Shown: one piece after another, positions 9,389 through 17,156 of the stretch | Position numbering within the stretch: position 1 is the first letter of the stretch | Layout of the letters: each line of letters begins with the position of its first letter | Source: Bacillus sp. AFS006103 | GTDB taxonomy: Bacteria; Bacillota; Bacilli; Bacillales; Cytobacillaceae | DNA length: 64,000 nucleotides | NCBI GenBank assembly: GCA_002559145.1 | Contig: NTXX01000011.1 | Span: 523,707 to 587,706 of the forward strand | Direction: 5' to 3' | Translations under genes and position numbers: made by a program | The notes under the pieces: generated by a model | The model's input: the letters and a program-made list of their open reading frames with translations, nothing else | Database searches by the model: none | Told to the model about the DNA's origin: nothing

Positions 9389-10099
9389 GTGATACATATC
9401 ATCAGAAACAGTATTCCTAATTTATTTACGATTTCAAATTTATTTTTTGGATATTTATCCATTATGTATTCCGCCCAAGGTGATTACAAAAATGCAGCCA
9501 TTTTAATTTTAATTGGGATGATGCTCGATAGCATGGATGGTCGAATCGCTAGAATGTTACGGGTGGATAGTGAATTAGGGAAAGAATTAGACTCTCTTGC
9601 AGATGTAGTTACCTTTGGGGTTGCTCCTGCGATGATGGCCTATTATTCCTACTTCTCTGAGTTTGGGGTAGCTGGCATGGCCATTTCCGGTCTTTTTCCA
9701 TTATTCGGTGCCTACCGGTTAGCGAGGTTTAATATTAATGCGGTTAAATCATCGAATTCGTATTTTACCGGTGTCCCAATAACTGCTGGTGGCGGCTTAT
9801 TAACAATGCTGACCTTATTCCAGGGGAAAATGCCTGAAATTATCCTTCCGATTGCCTTTTTTGTCATTTGTTACTTAATGGTTAGTACTGTAAAAATTCC
9901 AAGTTTAAAAGACGTTCCTCTACCGAAATATGGAATTATCGTCACGCTGTTTCTAGGGTATGCGATTTACATCGTCTTTAAAAAAGAACAGCATCGCTTT
10001 CCATATTTCATTTATGTCGCTATTCCATTATACATAGCGTTTATTAGTTACCAATTGGTAAAGATAAAAAGAAAAAGTAATAATCTACCAAAAAAATAA
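9389..10099 (+). CDS. pssA: CDP-diacylglycerol--serine O-phosphatidyltransferase
   Basis: A 236-residue membrane enzyme that makes phosphatidylserine from CDP-diacylglycerol and L-serine. The CDP-alcohol phosphatidyltransferase motif D-G-x2-A-R-x8-G-x3-D-x3-D is complete within DSMDGRIARMLRVDSELGKELDSLADV, near residues 47-73. About six to eight membrane segments follow, and the C-terminus is lysine-rich. The start is uncertain: the GTG at 9389 overlaps the only GGAG (9386-9389), so it has no usable site of its own; an ATC or ATA codon a few bases further would be well spaced. No phosphatidylserine decarboxylase gene is adjacent. Confidence 0.9.
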   Translation: MIHIIRNSIPNLFTISNLFFGYLSIMYSAQGDYKNAAILILIGMMLDSMDGRIARMLRVDSELGKELDSLADVVTFGVAPAMMAYYSYFSEFGVAGMAISGLFPLFGAYRLARFNINAVKSSNSYFTGVPITAGGGLLTMLTLFQGKMPEIILPIAFFVICYLMVSTVKIPSLKDVPLPKYGIIVTLFLGYAIYIVFKKEQHRFPYFIYVAIPLYIAFISYQLVKIKRKSNNLPKK

Positions 10100-10189
10100 T
10101 GAAATGCTACTGGCATAGCGATTATATTGTCTAATTGAGGACAATAGTGGGATAATACTATTGAATACATAGATAGAGGAGAGCAAAAA

Positions 10190-10492
10190 ATGAAGGTAAA
10201 AGTTAATCGAAATGCAGCAAAAGCATTGAAAAAGATGATGGAACAAGAAGAGGCACAAGGGAAACTGTTCCGAGTGTATGTTACAAGTATCCATGGCGAC
10301 CATGCCCATTACGATCTAATGCTTGACACGCCAACAGAAAACGATGTCGTGGTGACAAGCGACAAAGAAATTGATTTTATTCTTGATAAAAACGACCCAA
10401 CCTTAAATAGTATCTGGATTCAATATTTCCAATTACCGAAAGAAGAATGGCTAATTACCAACCCTACTATGGGTGTCCATCATCATCACTAA
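10190..10492 (+). CDS. HesB/IscA-like small protein lacking the A-type cysteines
   Basis: A 100-residue soluble protein that resembles the HesB/Fe-S biosynthesis fold of the B. subtilis YneR group: a KVKVNRNAAKALKKMM helix start, then a beta-rich core (FRVYVTSIHGDHAHYDLMLDT) and DKEIDFILDKNDPTLNSIWIQYF. The three cysteines that bind Fe-S in true A-type carriers are absent, so a carrier role is doubtful. It ends in four consecutive histidines preceded by MGV, which may bind metal. GAGGAG lies 7 nt before the ATG. The gene appears monocistronic, with a terminator right after it. Confidence 0.6.
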   Translation: MKVKVNRNAAKALKKMMEQEEAQGKLFRVYVTSIHGDHAHYDLMLDTPTENDVVVTSDKEIDFILDKNDPTLNSIWIQYFQLPKEEWLITNPTMGVHHHH

Positions 10493-10496
10493 TAAC

Positions 10497-10535
10497 AAAA
10501 AGCGCTTGTGGATTCTCCACAGGCGTTTTATTTTT
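10497..10535 (+). terminator. Intrinsic terminator after the HesB-like gene
   Basis: CGCTTGTGGA (10503-10512) pairs with TCCACAGGCG (10516-10525) with one G-U pair, followed by TTTTATTTTT. It separates this gene from the convergent spore operon. Confidence 0.8.
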
Positions 10536-10542
10536 GTAAAGG

Positions 10543-10953
10543 TTAATAACCATTTTTTCGAGGAAATGATATATGAAGTAGGCCATTATAAAGTTGTGTT
10601 TGCATTAAATGAGCCTGTGTTGGTTCTGGAAGTTCAATAATTCGTTCAAAGTCACCATATATTCGCTCTCTTTGCATTTCCATTTCTACTGGTAGAACAG
10701 GCTTAATTCTGCCATTAACTTTTAACTGTGAATTGGTAATTAAGTTAAGTGACAGATCTTCTTGATTGACTCCTGGTATTTCAAAAATAATTAAATAATA
10801 ATTTTCATTTTTATATATATCAAATTTTGGATTGCATACCGCTTCTCTAAAAAACTCATCAGGGTGTTTTTGCTTGAGGACGCTAGACCAAAAATTACTC
10901 TCGCGATACTCATTTGTAATTTCCAGCCATTTTCTCATTTTTTCAATATCCAT
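10543..10953 (-). CDS. Hsp20/alpha-crystallin-family protein, probable spore coat-associated (CotM/CotP-like)
   Basis: A 136-residue protein with a degenerate alpha-crystallin domain: FDIYKNENYYLIIFEIPGVNQEDLSLNLITNSQLKVNGRI is the usual beta-sandwich start and GLLHISFPRK the closing strand (the A-x-x-x-n-GvL-x-I signature is retained as YNGLLHI). The N-terminal 50 residues are aromatic and charged. It is the last gene of a three-gene minus-strand operon with two GerP-like proteins, 12 nt after the middle one, and has AAAGGAG before its ATG. B. subtilis CotM and CotP are spore coat Hsp20 proteins, so a coat role is inferred from context. Confidence 0.75.
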   Translation of the reverse strand: MDIEKMRKWLEITNEYRESNFWSSVLKQKHPDEFFREAVCNPKFDIYKNENYYLIIFEIPGVNQEDLSLNLITNSQLKVNGRIKPVLPVEMEMQRERIYGDFERIIELPEPTQAHLMQTQLYNGLLHISFPRKNGY

Positions 10954-10965
10954 CTTACTGCTCCT

Positions 10966-11208
10966 TTAAAGTTGATTGGCGATAGGCATAGATGGGTTAG
11001 CTATTTGATCCTGATCACTTACATCGGGATCTATATTTCCTGAATTCATAAGAGAAGAAGCAGGTGAAAAATCACCTAAAGAAAAATTTGCCCCAACAAA
11101 TTTACTATTAGCGGTATGGCTGTTATGCACAGTAGGACCGATATCAACATTCCCGTTTTGCGTAGCTCCATTAATCTTGAAATTTAAAATATTTATTTGA
11201 AATGGCAT
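10966..11208 (-). CDS. GerPA/GerPF-family spore germination protein
   Basis: An 80-residue protein of the GerPA/GerPF family. The typical pattern is visible: MPFQINILNFKING, VDIGPTVHNSHTANSKFVGANFSLGDFSP, and IDPDVSDQDQIA near the C-terminus, where the DPDVxDQD box is the family hallmark. GerP proteins help germinants pass the spore coat. It lies 20 nt after the first operon gene and has TAGGAG upstream. It is diverged from canonical B. subtilis GerPA and GerPF and is not in a full gerPABCDEF operon. Confidence 0.8.
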   Translation of the reverse strand: MPFQINILNFKINGATQNGNVDIGPTVHNSHTANSKFVGANFSLGDFSPASSLMNSGNIDPDVSDQDQIANPSMPIANQL

Positions 11209-11228
11209 CTCATTTTACTCCTATAAAT

Positions 11229-11495
11229 TTAGATTAGTGGTACAGGTGGAATTGGTGTATTTATATTCGTAGCATCTGTAGTGCCAATTGAGGTTTGATC
11301 ATTTACGTCAGGATCATTTAATAGGTTCTCCATCATTGCTTCAGTAGGTGAAGTATCTCCATAGGAAGCATTAATTCCTTGTAATTTACTATTGGAAGTG
11401 GGACTATTATGAGATGCTTCCCCAATAGTTATCGAACCATTACCCGAAATACTGTTGATTTTTAAATAATATAAATTGATAACAACCGATGGCAT
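11229..11495 (-). CDS. GerPA/GerPF-family spore germination protein, first gene of the operon
   Basis: An 88-residue paralogue of the next gene in the operon: MPSVVINLYYLKINSISGNGSITIGEASHNSPTSNSK shares the N-terminal strand pattern, and DPDVNDQTS matches the family box. The C-terminus is longer and rich in Pro, Thr and Ile. AAAGGTG lies 7 nt before the ATG. A sigma-K-like promoter is seen 25-60 nt upstream, which would place expression late in the mother cell, as for the gerP operon of B. subtilis. The two paralogues with an Hsp20 gene form an unusual small spore operon. Confidence 0.8.
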   Translation of the reverse strand: MPSVVINLYYLKINSISGNGSITIGEASHNSPTSNSKLQGINASYGDTSPTEAMMENLLNDPDVNDQTSIGTTDATNINTPIPPVPLI

Positions 11496-11527
11496 CTTTA
11501 AACACCTTTCTATTCTTGGCTTATGGG

Positions 11528-11555
11528 TACTATATGCGTTCGAATGCCTATTTGT
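11528..11555 (-). promoter_or_regulatory. Sigma-K-like promoter of the GerP-like/Hsp20 operon
   Basis: On the minus strand, AC (11554-11555) is followed after exactly 17 nt by CATATAGTA (11528-11536), matching the sigma-K form AC-N16/17-CATANNNTA. A start near 11520 would leave a 25-nt leader before the first ATG. Confidence 0.6.
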
Positions 11556-11601
11556 GTTAATCTAATTAAGGAAAAAGTAAGTAAGGAGGATTTTTTTTCA
11601 T

Positions 11602-12357
11602 ATGGATAATTTTATCAATGATGTTGACATCAAATTAGTCGCACTGGATATGGATGGGACACTGTTAAATAATAAAGGCCAGATATCTGAAGCTAATCGT
11701 CAAGCAATTCAAGCTGCAAAAGATCAAGGCATTTTTGTGGTTCTTAGTACGGGACGTTCAATAACTACATGTCGGGAGCATGCTGACTCATTAGAGCTTA
11801 ATTCTTATTTGGTTACGGTCAACGGTAGTGAAATTTGGGATGAGAAACGAGAATTAGTGGAGCGGAATTTAGTGAAATCTGACCTTGTCGAGTGGATGTG
11901 GGGGTTAACGCAGCAGCATAACACAAAATTTTGGGCGATTAGCACCGTCAGAAATTGGCATAATGAAATGCCGGAAGATCTACATACATTTGAATGGATG
12001 AAGTTTGGCTTTAACATTGATGATGATGCAACAAGAGCTTTAATTCTGAATGAATTACAGGCAAAGGGTGAATTTGAATTAAGTAATTCGACCTTAAAGA
12101 ACATTGAAGTTAATCCGACAGGAATTAATAAAGCGAAGGGACTTGGGATTGTTTGTTCACGACTGGGCTTGGATATGAAAAATGTAATGGCGGTAGGCGA
12201 CAGTCTGAATGATTTGGCGATGATCAAAGCAGCCGGTTTAGGGGTAGCAATGGGAAATGCGCAGGATACAGTCAAGGAATCCGCAGACTGGGTAACAGCA
12301 AGTAATGAAGAAGATGGAGTAGCACAAGCAATCCGGAAATGGATACTTATTAAATAA
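11602..12357 (+). CDS. Cof-type HAD-IIB family phosphatase
   Basis: A 251-residue haloacid dehalogenase-superfamily hydrolase of the Cof/YidA subgroup. Motif I is LDMDGTLL (nucleophile Asp), motif II is STGRS, and motifs III/IV are NKAKG and GDSLNDLAMIKAAG. The region between motifs II and III is the type IIB cap. Likely substrates are small phosphorylated metabolites; the exact one is not predictable. AGGAGG lies upstream of the ATG. A second member of the same family is at 58019-58840. Confidence 0.88.
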   Translation: MDNFINDVDIKLVALDMDGTLLNNKGQISEANRQAIQAAKDQGIFVVLSTGRSITTCREHADSLELNSYLVTVNGSEIWDEKRELVERNLVKSDLVEWMWGLTQQHNTKFWAISTVRNWHNEMPEDLHTFEWMKFGFNIDDDATRALILNELQAKGEFELSNSTLKNIEVNPTGINKAKGLGIVCSRLGLDMKNVMAVGDSLNDLAMIKAAGLGVAMGNAQDTVKESADWVTASNEEDGVAQAIRKWILIK

Positions 12358-12483
12358 AATATTTACGAAAAAGGGTTTTTTTGAGAGTTAGAATGGTATA
12401 TGCATCCTGGAATTGGGTAAAAATAATTGGGCAAGTCAATTTGCAATTTACATGTAATTGTTACATGCTAGGAGGCTACAAAG

Positions 12484-12684
12484 ATGGAAACAGGTAAAGT
12501 AAAATGGTTTAACGGTGAAAAAGGTTTTGGCTTCATTGAGCGAGAGGGTGGAGAAGATGTATTTGTACACTTCTCAGCTATTCAGGGTGAAGGATACAAA
12601 ACATTAGATGAAGGTCAAGAGGTTACGTTTGAAATTGAAAGTGGTCAACGTGGACCACAAGCGGTAAACGTCCGTAAAGCATAA
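12484..12684 (+). CDS. Cold-shock protein (CspA/CspB/CspD family)
   Basis: A 66-residue single OB-fold RNA chaperone. RNP1 (KGFGFI) and RNP2 (VFVHFSAI) are intact, and the sequence ends at NVRKA like Bacillus CspB, CspC and CspD. Which of these it matches was not resolved. AGGAGG lies 8 nt before the ATG. About 125 nt of leader precede it, room for a cold-responsive 5' untranslated region, though none was demonstrated. Confidence 0.95.
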   Translation: METGKVKWFNGEKGFGFIEREGGEDVFVHFSAIQGEGYKTLDEGQEVTFEIESGQRGPQAVNVRKA

Positions 12685-12698
12685 TGACCCACCGATAA

Positions 12699-12732
12699 AA
12701 CAGACCCAAGCATTTGGGTCTGTTTTTTTATC
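12699..12732 (+). terminator. Intrinsic terminator after the cold-shock gene
   Basis: CAGACCCAA (12701-12709) pairs with TTGGGTCTG (12714-12722) around a GCAT loop, followed by seven T. Flanking CCGATAAAA/TTTTATCGG extends the symmetry. Confidence 0.88.
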
Positions 12733-12887
12733 GGCATTAAATTATTCATTGTACCTGCTAATGGGCCTGTTGATTTCCGCTCCAGGCTTTATAAACCCCT
12801 CTTACTGATCTCGATGCTTTTGGCTTAAACATTGACATCACCGCTTATTTTTTTTATAAGTTGAGTGTCTTAAATGAATATTACCCT

Positions 12888-13020
12888 CTGATGATTGGCG
12901 CGGAAGGCACGAAGACTCCTGCGGGAGTACGGGGCAGGGGAGACCCCGCAGAAGCGAAGCGACGAGGAGGCTCCCCGGCACGCCCGCGGAAAGCGAAGTG
13001 CCTGGAGTGCCAATCATCAG
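12888..13020. repeat. Structured intergenic repeat element with perfect 12-bp inverted ends
   Basis: A 133-nt GC-rich block inside an AT-rich 455-nt gap. Its ends CTGATGATTGGC (12888-12899) and GCCAATCATCAG (13009-13020) are perfect inverted repeats. The interior has the GAAGACTCCTGCGGGAG, GGGGAGACCCCGCAG, GACGAGGAGGCTCCCC and CCCGCGGAAAGCGAAG blocks that recur in intergenic repeats of Bacillus-related genomes. No transposase is present. The rest of the gap (12733-12887 and 13021-13104) shows nothing else recognisable. Confidence 0.75.
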
Positions 13021-13103
13021 ACATGTTCAAAGCCAATATATTAATAATTTGTTAATGTTCTTATATTTAATAAAAGGCCTGTTTAAAGTTTTTCGAAAGC
13101 TGA

Positions 13104-13134
13104 AAAAAACCCTCTACAATTCATTGTAGAAGGT
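13104..13134 (-). terminator. Intrinsic terminator after ywbE
   Basis: On the minus strand an imperfect stem of about 10 bp (TTCTACAAT/ATTGTAGAG) is followed by GG and seven T, directly after the ywbE stop. Confidence 0.75.
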
Positions 13135-13139
13135 GGGAT

Positions 13140-13337
13140 TTAACTATTTATTTCCTTTACTCTGCCAACTTGTCCATCTGTGAGTCTTACCTTGATGCCG
13201 TGTGGATGGAAACTGGACTTGGTTAATATATCCTTGACAGTTCCCACTGTTAATTTACCGCTTCTTTGGTCAGCTTTTAGGACAATTTTGACCAGAGCAC
13301 CCGGAACAATATCGACTCTATTTTGACCGCTAGACAC
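13140..13337 (-). CDS. ywbE: YwbE-family protein (DUF2196)
   Basis: A 65-residue protein matching the YwbE family: GQNRVDIVPGALVKIVLKADQRSGKLTVGTVKDILTKSS is followed by HPHGIKVRL and GRVKEI. The repeated V-x-I-V strand pattern suggests a small beta-barrel (KOW/SH3-like) fold. The biochemical role is unknown. Its start overlaps the end of the upstream small gene by 8 nt, so the two are probably translationally coupled. Confidence 0.85.
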   Translation of the reverse strand: MSSGQNRVDIVPGALVKIVLKADQRSGKLTVGTVKDILTKSSFHPHGIKVRLTDGQVGRVKEINS

Positions 13338-13533
13338 CCATTTTTCTCCGTGAGTTACTAACTTTTTTCGTCTGCTGACTTTGCAGTTTCTTCGTTGCCT
13401 GTGAGCTATTTGTGCCTAAATTTCCTCCGGCCGTTTTGTTTTTCTTGTTTGCTAACTGCAGCTTCATTGCTTCCTGCAGACTAATTTTCTTCTTTGGTTC
13501 TTCCTGTGGATTGGTTTGGTTAAAATCACTCAT
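13330..13533 (-). CDS. Small basic hypothetical protein upstream of ywbE
   Basis: A 67-residue lysine-, glutamine- and asparagine-rich protein (MSDFNQTNPQEEPKKKISLQ at the start), predicted to be largely disordered, with no cysteine or membrane segment. No known function was recognised. The ATG at 13533 is chosen because AGGAGG lies 7 nt upstream; the frame is open further, to 13614, without a site. The 8-nt overlap with ywbE and shared orientation suggest a two-gene operon. The leader contains CGTCCAA/TTGGACG inverted repeats that could be an operator. Confidence 0.65.
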   Translation of the reverse strand: MSDFNQTNPQEEPKKKISLQEAMKLQLANKKNKTAGGNLGTNSSQATKKLQSQQTKKVSNSRRKMGV

Positions 13534-13754
13534 AAAAAATCCTCCTATTAAAGCGTTAACTACATTATAAGCTATTTTCGTCCAAATAAAAATTTTTTGG
13601 ACGTTATTTCTCATTTTTGGACAAACATCCTTTGGAAGATAAACCAGTTTACCAAACGGAAGACTTATTTAATGCACATATTTTATTTATTAATGGGTTT
13701 TAACTTCCAATTACCTGGAAAAAATATCAATATAATATTTTAAGGAGTTTGCTC

Positions 13755-14279
13755 GTGAATCTGAATGCAATTTATGGGGCTATATTTATTTTTTCAGCAA
13801 TAAAATGGGGCGATTGGAAAAATTGGAATGCCTACTATCCAACCTTTCTCTTCTTAATGGTTGGTGATTTGGTTTATCAATTTTTATTTTATAAGCATAG
13901 TATGTGGGAGTATGTACCCTTAGGAAGTGATAAAGGCTGGGCTAAGCACACCCATATTGCCTTTTTGATTATGTTAATTAAGTATCCTGCAACGATTAGC
14001 ATTTTCCTTGGTAAAATGCCTAAGATAGCGTGGAAAAAGCTGGTATTTATCCTATTCTGGACACTGCTGTATACCATTAATGAATTTGCTGATTTAAAAT
14101 TAGGGGGAATCATCCATAAAAATGGCTGGAATTTAGGCTGGTCCGCTTTATTTAGTTTTGTGATGTTTTCTGTTTTAGCTGTTCATTATAAAAAACCACT
14201 CTTAGCTTGGATCCTTTCTGCTATCTTTGCTACTTTCTTGTGGAATGTTTTTAACATACCACAAAGTATAATAAAATGA
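13755..14279 (+). CDS. CBO0543-family membrane protein
   Basis: A 174-residue protein with about five membrane segments and conserved aromatic motifs (KWGDWKNWNAYYPTFLF, WEYVP, NEFADLKLGGI and the W-N-L-G-W-S box), as in the uncharacterised CBO0543 family common in spore-forming Firmicutes. Function is unknown. The GTG at 13755 is preferred because AAGGAG (13742-13747) lies 7 nt upstream; the TTG at 13749 is too close to it. Monocistronic by spacing. Confidence 0.7.
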   Translation: MNLNAIYGAIFIFSAIKWGDWKNWNAYYPTFLFLMVGDLVYQFLFYKHSMWEYVPLGSDKGWAKHTHIAFLIMLIKYPATISIFLGKMPKIAWKKLVFILFWTLLYTINEFADLKLGGIIHKNGWNLGWSALFSFVMFSVLAVHYKKPLLAWILSAIFATFLWNVFNIPQSIIK

Positions 14280-14419
14280 CTTCCCGCCAATAACCGATTT
14301 TTGGTTTTCTTTTTTGCATTTTTTGAAATAAATTTACTGAATTGGTCGAAATATTTATGCAGGATTTTAAAGGCTCTTTTTAGAATTATATTAGTATGAT
14401 AATTCGGAGGGGGATTAAC

Positions 14420-14890
14420 TTGAGTATCCAGGTAATTGAAAAAGAAGAGATGAAGGTAGTTGGAATTTCATGGAATGGAACTTATTCACAAATTAATACA
14501 ATCCCAAATCTTTTTAAAGAAATGATCAGCCGGCTTGAAGAAGTATCCTATCAAACGAAAGAACCTGTTTTAATTGCGCCTTTTCACAGCAGAGAGACAG
14601 AACTCACTTATTATGTAACAGCACCAGTTGAAAAAATAGAAGAAATCCCTGAAGGAATGGTTGGCTTTACGATTCCAAGTAAAAATTATGTTTTTGCGAC
14701 GCATAGAGGAAGTCAAGAGGAAGTCGAAAATACATATAAAAAAATATATTCCTGGATGGGGGAATATGGCTATGAACAGGATCACAATGCTTTAAGCATT
14801 GAGGTCTATAAAGAAGAATATGACCATCTAAATGCAAAAGGAGAGCTTTACTTTGATATTTATCTTCCTGTAAAAACGTATAAACAATAA
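14420..14890 (+). CDS. GyrI-like/AraC effector-binding domain protein
   Basis: A 156-residue stand-alone effector-binding (SRPBCC-like, GyrI/SOUL) domain: MKVVGISWNGTYSQI at the start, then GFTIPSKNYVFATHRGSQEEVENTYKKIYSWM and a closing ALSIEVYKEEYD...FDIYLPVK. There is no DNA-binding part, so it is more like YobU/YdeE proteins than a regulator. The ligand is unknown. TTG at 14420 is chosen because CGGAGGGG lies 8 nt upstream. Confidence 0.78.
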   Translation: MSIQVIEKEEMKVVGISWNGTYSQINTIPNLFKEMISRLEEVSYQTKEPVLIAPFHSRETELTYYVTAPVEKIEEIPEGMVGFTIPSKNYVFATHRGSQEEVENTYKKIYSWMGEYGYEQDHNALSIEVYKEEYDHLNAKGELYFDIYLPVKTYKQ

Positions 14891-14964
14891 AAAATTTTTT
14901 TGTGAAGATAAAAGATAAAACATAGTAATGATTTCCTGTTTGGGTAAAATATAAGAGTAAATCC

Positions 14965-14993
14965 TTTACTGTTTGAAATAGTTGTACTATCAT
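14965..14993 (+). promoter_or_regulatory. Sigma-A-type promoter of the riboflavin operon
   Basis: TTTACT at 14965-14970 and TATCAT at 14988-14993 are 17 nt apart, about 20 nt before the FMN aptamer. Confidence 0.5.
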
Positions 14994-15012
14994 AATATAT
15001 ATTCGAATAATT

Positions 15013-15152
15013 TCCTTCGGGGTCAGGTGAAATTCCTAACCGGCGGTGATGAAGCTATGCTTCTTAGTCCGTGACCCGGTTAACATTTTTTGTTAAACGG
15101 TGGATCTGGTGAAACTCCAGGGCCGACAGTTAAAGTCTGGATGGGAGAAGGA
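15013..15152 (+). promoter_or_regulatory. FMN riboswitch (RFN element)
   Basis: The RFN blocks are present in order: CTTCGGGGTCAGGTGAAATT, CCTAACCGGCGGTGATG, AGTCCGTGACCC, GGTGGATCTGGTGAAACTCC, GGGCCGACAGTTAAAGTC and GGATGGGAGAAGG. FMN binding represses riboflavin genes. The gap 14891-15304 is fully explained by promoter, aptamer and terminator. Confidence 0.96.
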
Positions 15153-15219
15153 AAAGACAGGATTAACTGTAGGCTGAAGTTCACCTATTTTTAACCCTTT
15201 ATTTTCTATTGCCTTTTTC

Positions 15220-15260
15220 AGGACCCTGATGACTTATGTCTTCAGGGTCCTTCTTATTTT
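15220..15260 (+). terminator. FMN riboswitch expression-platform terminator
   Basis: AGGACCCTGA (15220-15229) pairs perfectly with TCAGGGTCCT (15242-15251), with a short inner GAC/GTC extension, followed by TCTTATTTTT. It lies between the aptamer and ribE. Confidence 0.88.
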
Positions 15261-15304
15261 TAGAGTAAGAATCATCTGGATTGATAGTTAGGAGAAGGAG
15301 CGAT

Positions 15305-15964
15305 ATGTTTACTGGGATTATTGAAGAAATTGGCGTCGTCGCAAACATCCAGCGGACGGGCGAGTCGTTCGTGTTAACGATTGAAGCAAAAAAAATACTT
15401 AATGATGTCCACCTTGGTGACAGTATTGCAGTCAACGGGGTTTGTCTTACGGTCACATCCTATACGGGTAGGCTGTTTACGGTAGATGTTATGCCAGAGA
15501 CAGTCAGGGCTAGCAGTTTAAACATGGTAAAACGGGGTTCGAAGGTTAACCTTGAGCGGGCGATGGCAGCAGGTGGAAGGTTTGGCGGACATTTCGTCTC
15601 AGGACATATTGATGGGACTGGCGTAATTAAAAGTAAACAATCACTTGAAAACGCCATTTACTATGAGATTGAGGCTGACCAGGAATTATTAAGATATGTC
15701 ATCTTAAGAGGTTCTATCGCTGTGGATGGGACTAGCTTAACCGTTTTTAAGGTATTGGAAAACAGTTTTACCTTATCAATTATTCCGCATACCTTGTCAG
15801 AATCGATTTTAGGACTGAAGGGTTCAGGGGATATTGTGAATCTAGAATGCGATATGATTGGTAAATACGTGGGTCATTTTATTCATAACCTATCAAACCA
15901 ACCTCCGCAAAAAAGTAGCAAGGGGATAACCGCCAATTTTTTAGAAGATAATGGATTTTTATAA
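15305..15964 (+). CDS. ribE: Riboflavin synthase (alpha subunit)
   Basis: A 219-residue enzyme that dismutates two 6,7-dimethyl-8-ribityllumazine molecules to riboflavin. It has the two tandem lumazine-binding barrels of the family: [17 protein letters not shown] and [15 protein letters not shown] in the first, VDGTSLTV and GKYVGHF in the second. Length is normal. The ATG at 15305 follows AAGGAG by 6 nt. It is the first gene after the FMN riboswitch; in B. subtilis ribD would normally precede it, and here it is missing. Confidence 0.96.
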   Translation: MFTGIIEEIGVVANIQRTGESFVLTIEAKKILNDVHLGDSIAVNGVCLTVTSYTGRLFTVDVMPETVRASSLNMVKRGSKVNLERAMAAGGRFGGHFVSGHIDGTGVIKSKQSLENAIYYEIEADQELLRYVILRGSIAVDGTSLTVFKVLENSFTLSIIPHTLSESILGLKGSGDIVNLECDMIGKYVGHFIHNLSNQPPQKSSKGITANFLEDNGFL

Positions 15965-15992
15965 AATGATTAATGGAAAGAAGAGATGGGAA

Positions 15993-16619
15993 ATGTTTAA
16001 TACGATTGACGAAGCTCTTACTGATTTAAAAGAAGGAAAGGTAATTATTGTTTGTGATGATGAGAATAGAGAAAATGAAGGTGATTTTATTTCTCTAGCT
16101 GAAAAAGCAAAGCCCGAGGTTATAAACTTAATGGCCACTCACGGAAGAGGGCTAATCTGTGTTCCTATTGATGAGGAACTTGCTCAGAAGTTAGACTTAA
16201 ACCCAATGGTTACCGAGAACACCGATCGAAATCGAACGGCTTTTACTGTGAGTATTGACCATAAGTTCTCTACGACAGGGATTTCTGCGTTTGAACGATC
16301 GGCGACGGTATTGAGTATGGTTGACCCAGAATCAAAAGCAGCTGATTTTTTAAGACCAGGGCATATTTTCCCACTGATTGCTAAAAAAGGCGGAGTCCTG
16401 AGTAGAAATGGGCATACAGAAGCAGCTGTGGATCTTGCTCTACTTTGCGGCTCCAAGCCAGCTGGGGTTATTTGTGAAATCATGAATGAAGACGGAACGA
16501 TGGCCCGCGTCCCACAATTGCGAATTATTGCTGATAAGCTAAATGTTAAAATGATTACTATTAAGGACCTAATTGAATACCGAATGAATAAGGAACAATT
16601 GGTGAATCGAGAGGTTTAA
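15993..16619 (+). CDS. ribB: 3,4-dihydroxy-2-butanone-4-phosphate synthase, RibB domain only (RibA half absent)
   Basis: A 208-residue Rib[16 protein letters not shown] holds the acidic metal site, followed by [28 protein letters not shown] and [16 protein letters not shown]. It converts ribulose 5-phosphate to the four-carbon riboflavin precursor. Most Bacillus encode a RibBA fusion; here the protein stops right after the inter-domain linker ([14 protein letters not shown]), with no GTP cyclohydrolase II sequence before ribH. A small inverted repeat, AGAGGTT/AACCTCT, spans the stop. ATG 15993 is chosen by alignment of the family N-terminus (MFNTIDEAL); the frame is open to 15951. Confidence 0.92.
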   Translation: MFNTIDEALTDLKEGKVIIVCDDENRENEGDFISLAEKAKPEVINLMATHGRGLICVPIDEELAQKLDLNPMVTENTDRNRTAFTVSIDHKFSTTGISAFERSATVLSMVDPESKAADFLRPGHIFPLIAKKGGVLSRNGHTEAAVDLALLCGSKPAGVICEIMNEDGTMARVPQLRIIADKLNVKMITIKDLIEYRMNKEQLVNREV

Positions 16620-16669
16620 ATAACCTCTTGTAAAAAATACTTAACTAAACTATTTTTGGAGGAATACAC

Positions 16670-17137
16670 ATGGGTAATATTTTTGAAGGAAATTTAGTTG
16701 GCTCCGGATTAAAAATCGGAATTGTTGTTGGACGATTTAATGAATTCATTACAAGTAAATTATTAAGCGGTGCACAGGATTCACTTAAAAGACATGGAGT
16801 CAGCGAAACAGACGTGGATATTGCCTGGGTTCCAGGTGTATTTGAGATATCATTAATCGCTCAAAAAATGGCGAATAGTAAAAAATATGATGCGGTGATC
16901 ACGCTTGGAACAGTGATTCGCGGCTCGACTCCTCATTTTGACTATGTATGTAATGAAGTGGCGAAAGGAGTTTCCGCTATCAATTTAAGCAGTGGTATTC
17001 CGGTTATTTTTGGAGTGTTAACAACGGAATCTATTGAACAGGCGATCGAACGTGCCGGAACAAAAGCAGGTAATAAAGGCTGGGATGCAGCTTCGGCTGC
17101 GATTGAGATGGCAAATTTATGCAGAAGCTTTGAGTAA
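16670..17137 (+). CDS. ribH: 6,7-dimethyl-8-ribityllumazine synthase
   Basis: A 155-residue lumazine synthase that condenses the RibB product with the pyrimidine from the RibA/RibD branch. Family motifs are complete: [42 protein letters not shown] and [22 protein letters not shown] lies 9 nt before the ATG. Last gene of the FMN-controlled operon. Confidence 0.97.
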   Translation: MGNIFEGNLVGSGLKIGIVVGRFNEFITSKLLSGAQDSLKRHGVSETDVDIAWVPGVFEISLIAQKMANSKKYDAVITLGTVIRGSTPHFDYVCNEVAKGVSAINLSSGIPVIFGVLTTESIEQAIERAGTKAGNKGWDAASAAIEMANLCRSFE

Positions 17138-17156
17138 TATAATTATTGCAAAAACA

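Noticed and set aside
12861..13055. A 64-codon plus-strand frame
   Set aside because: It lies across the GC-rich inverted-repeat element; its codons follow the repeat, and there is no ribosome binding site.
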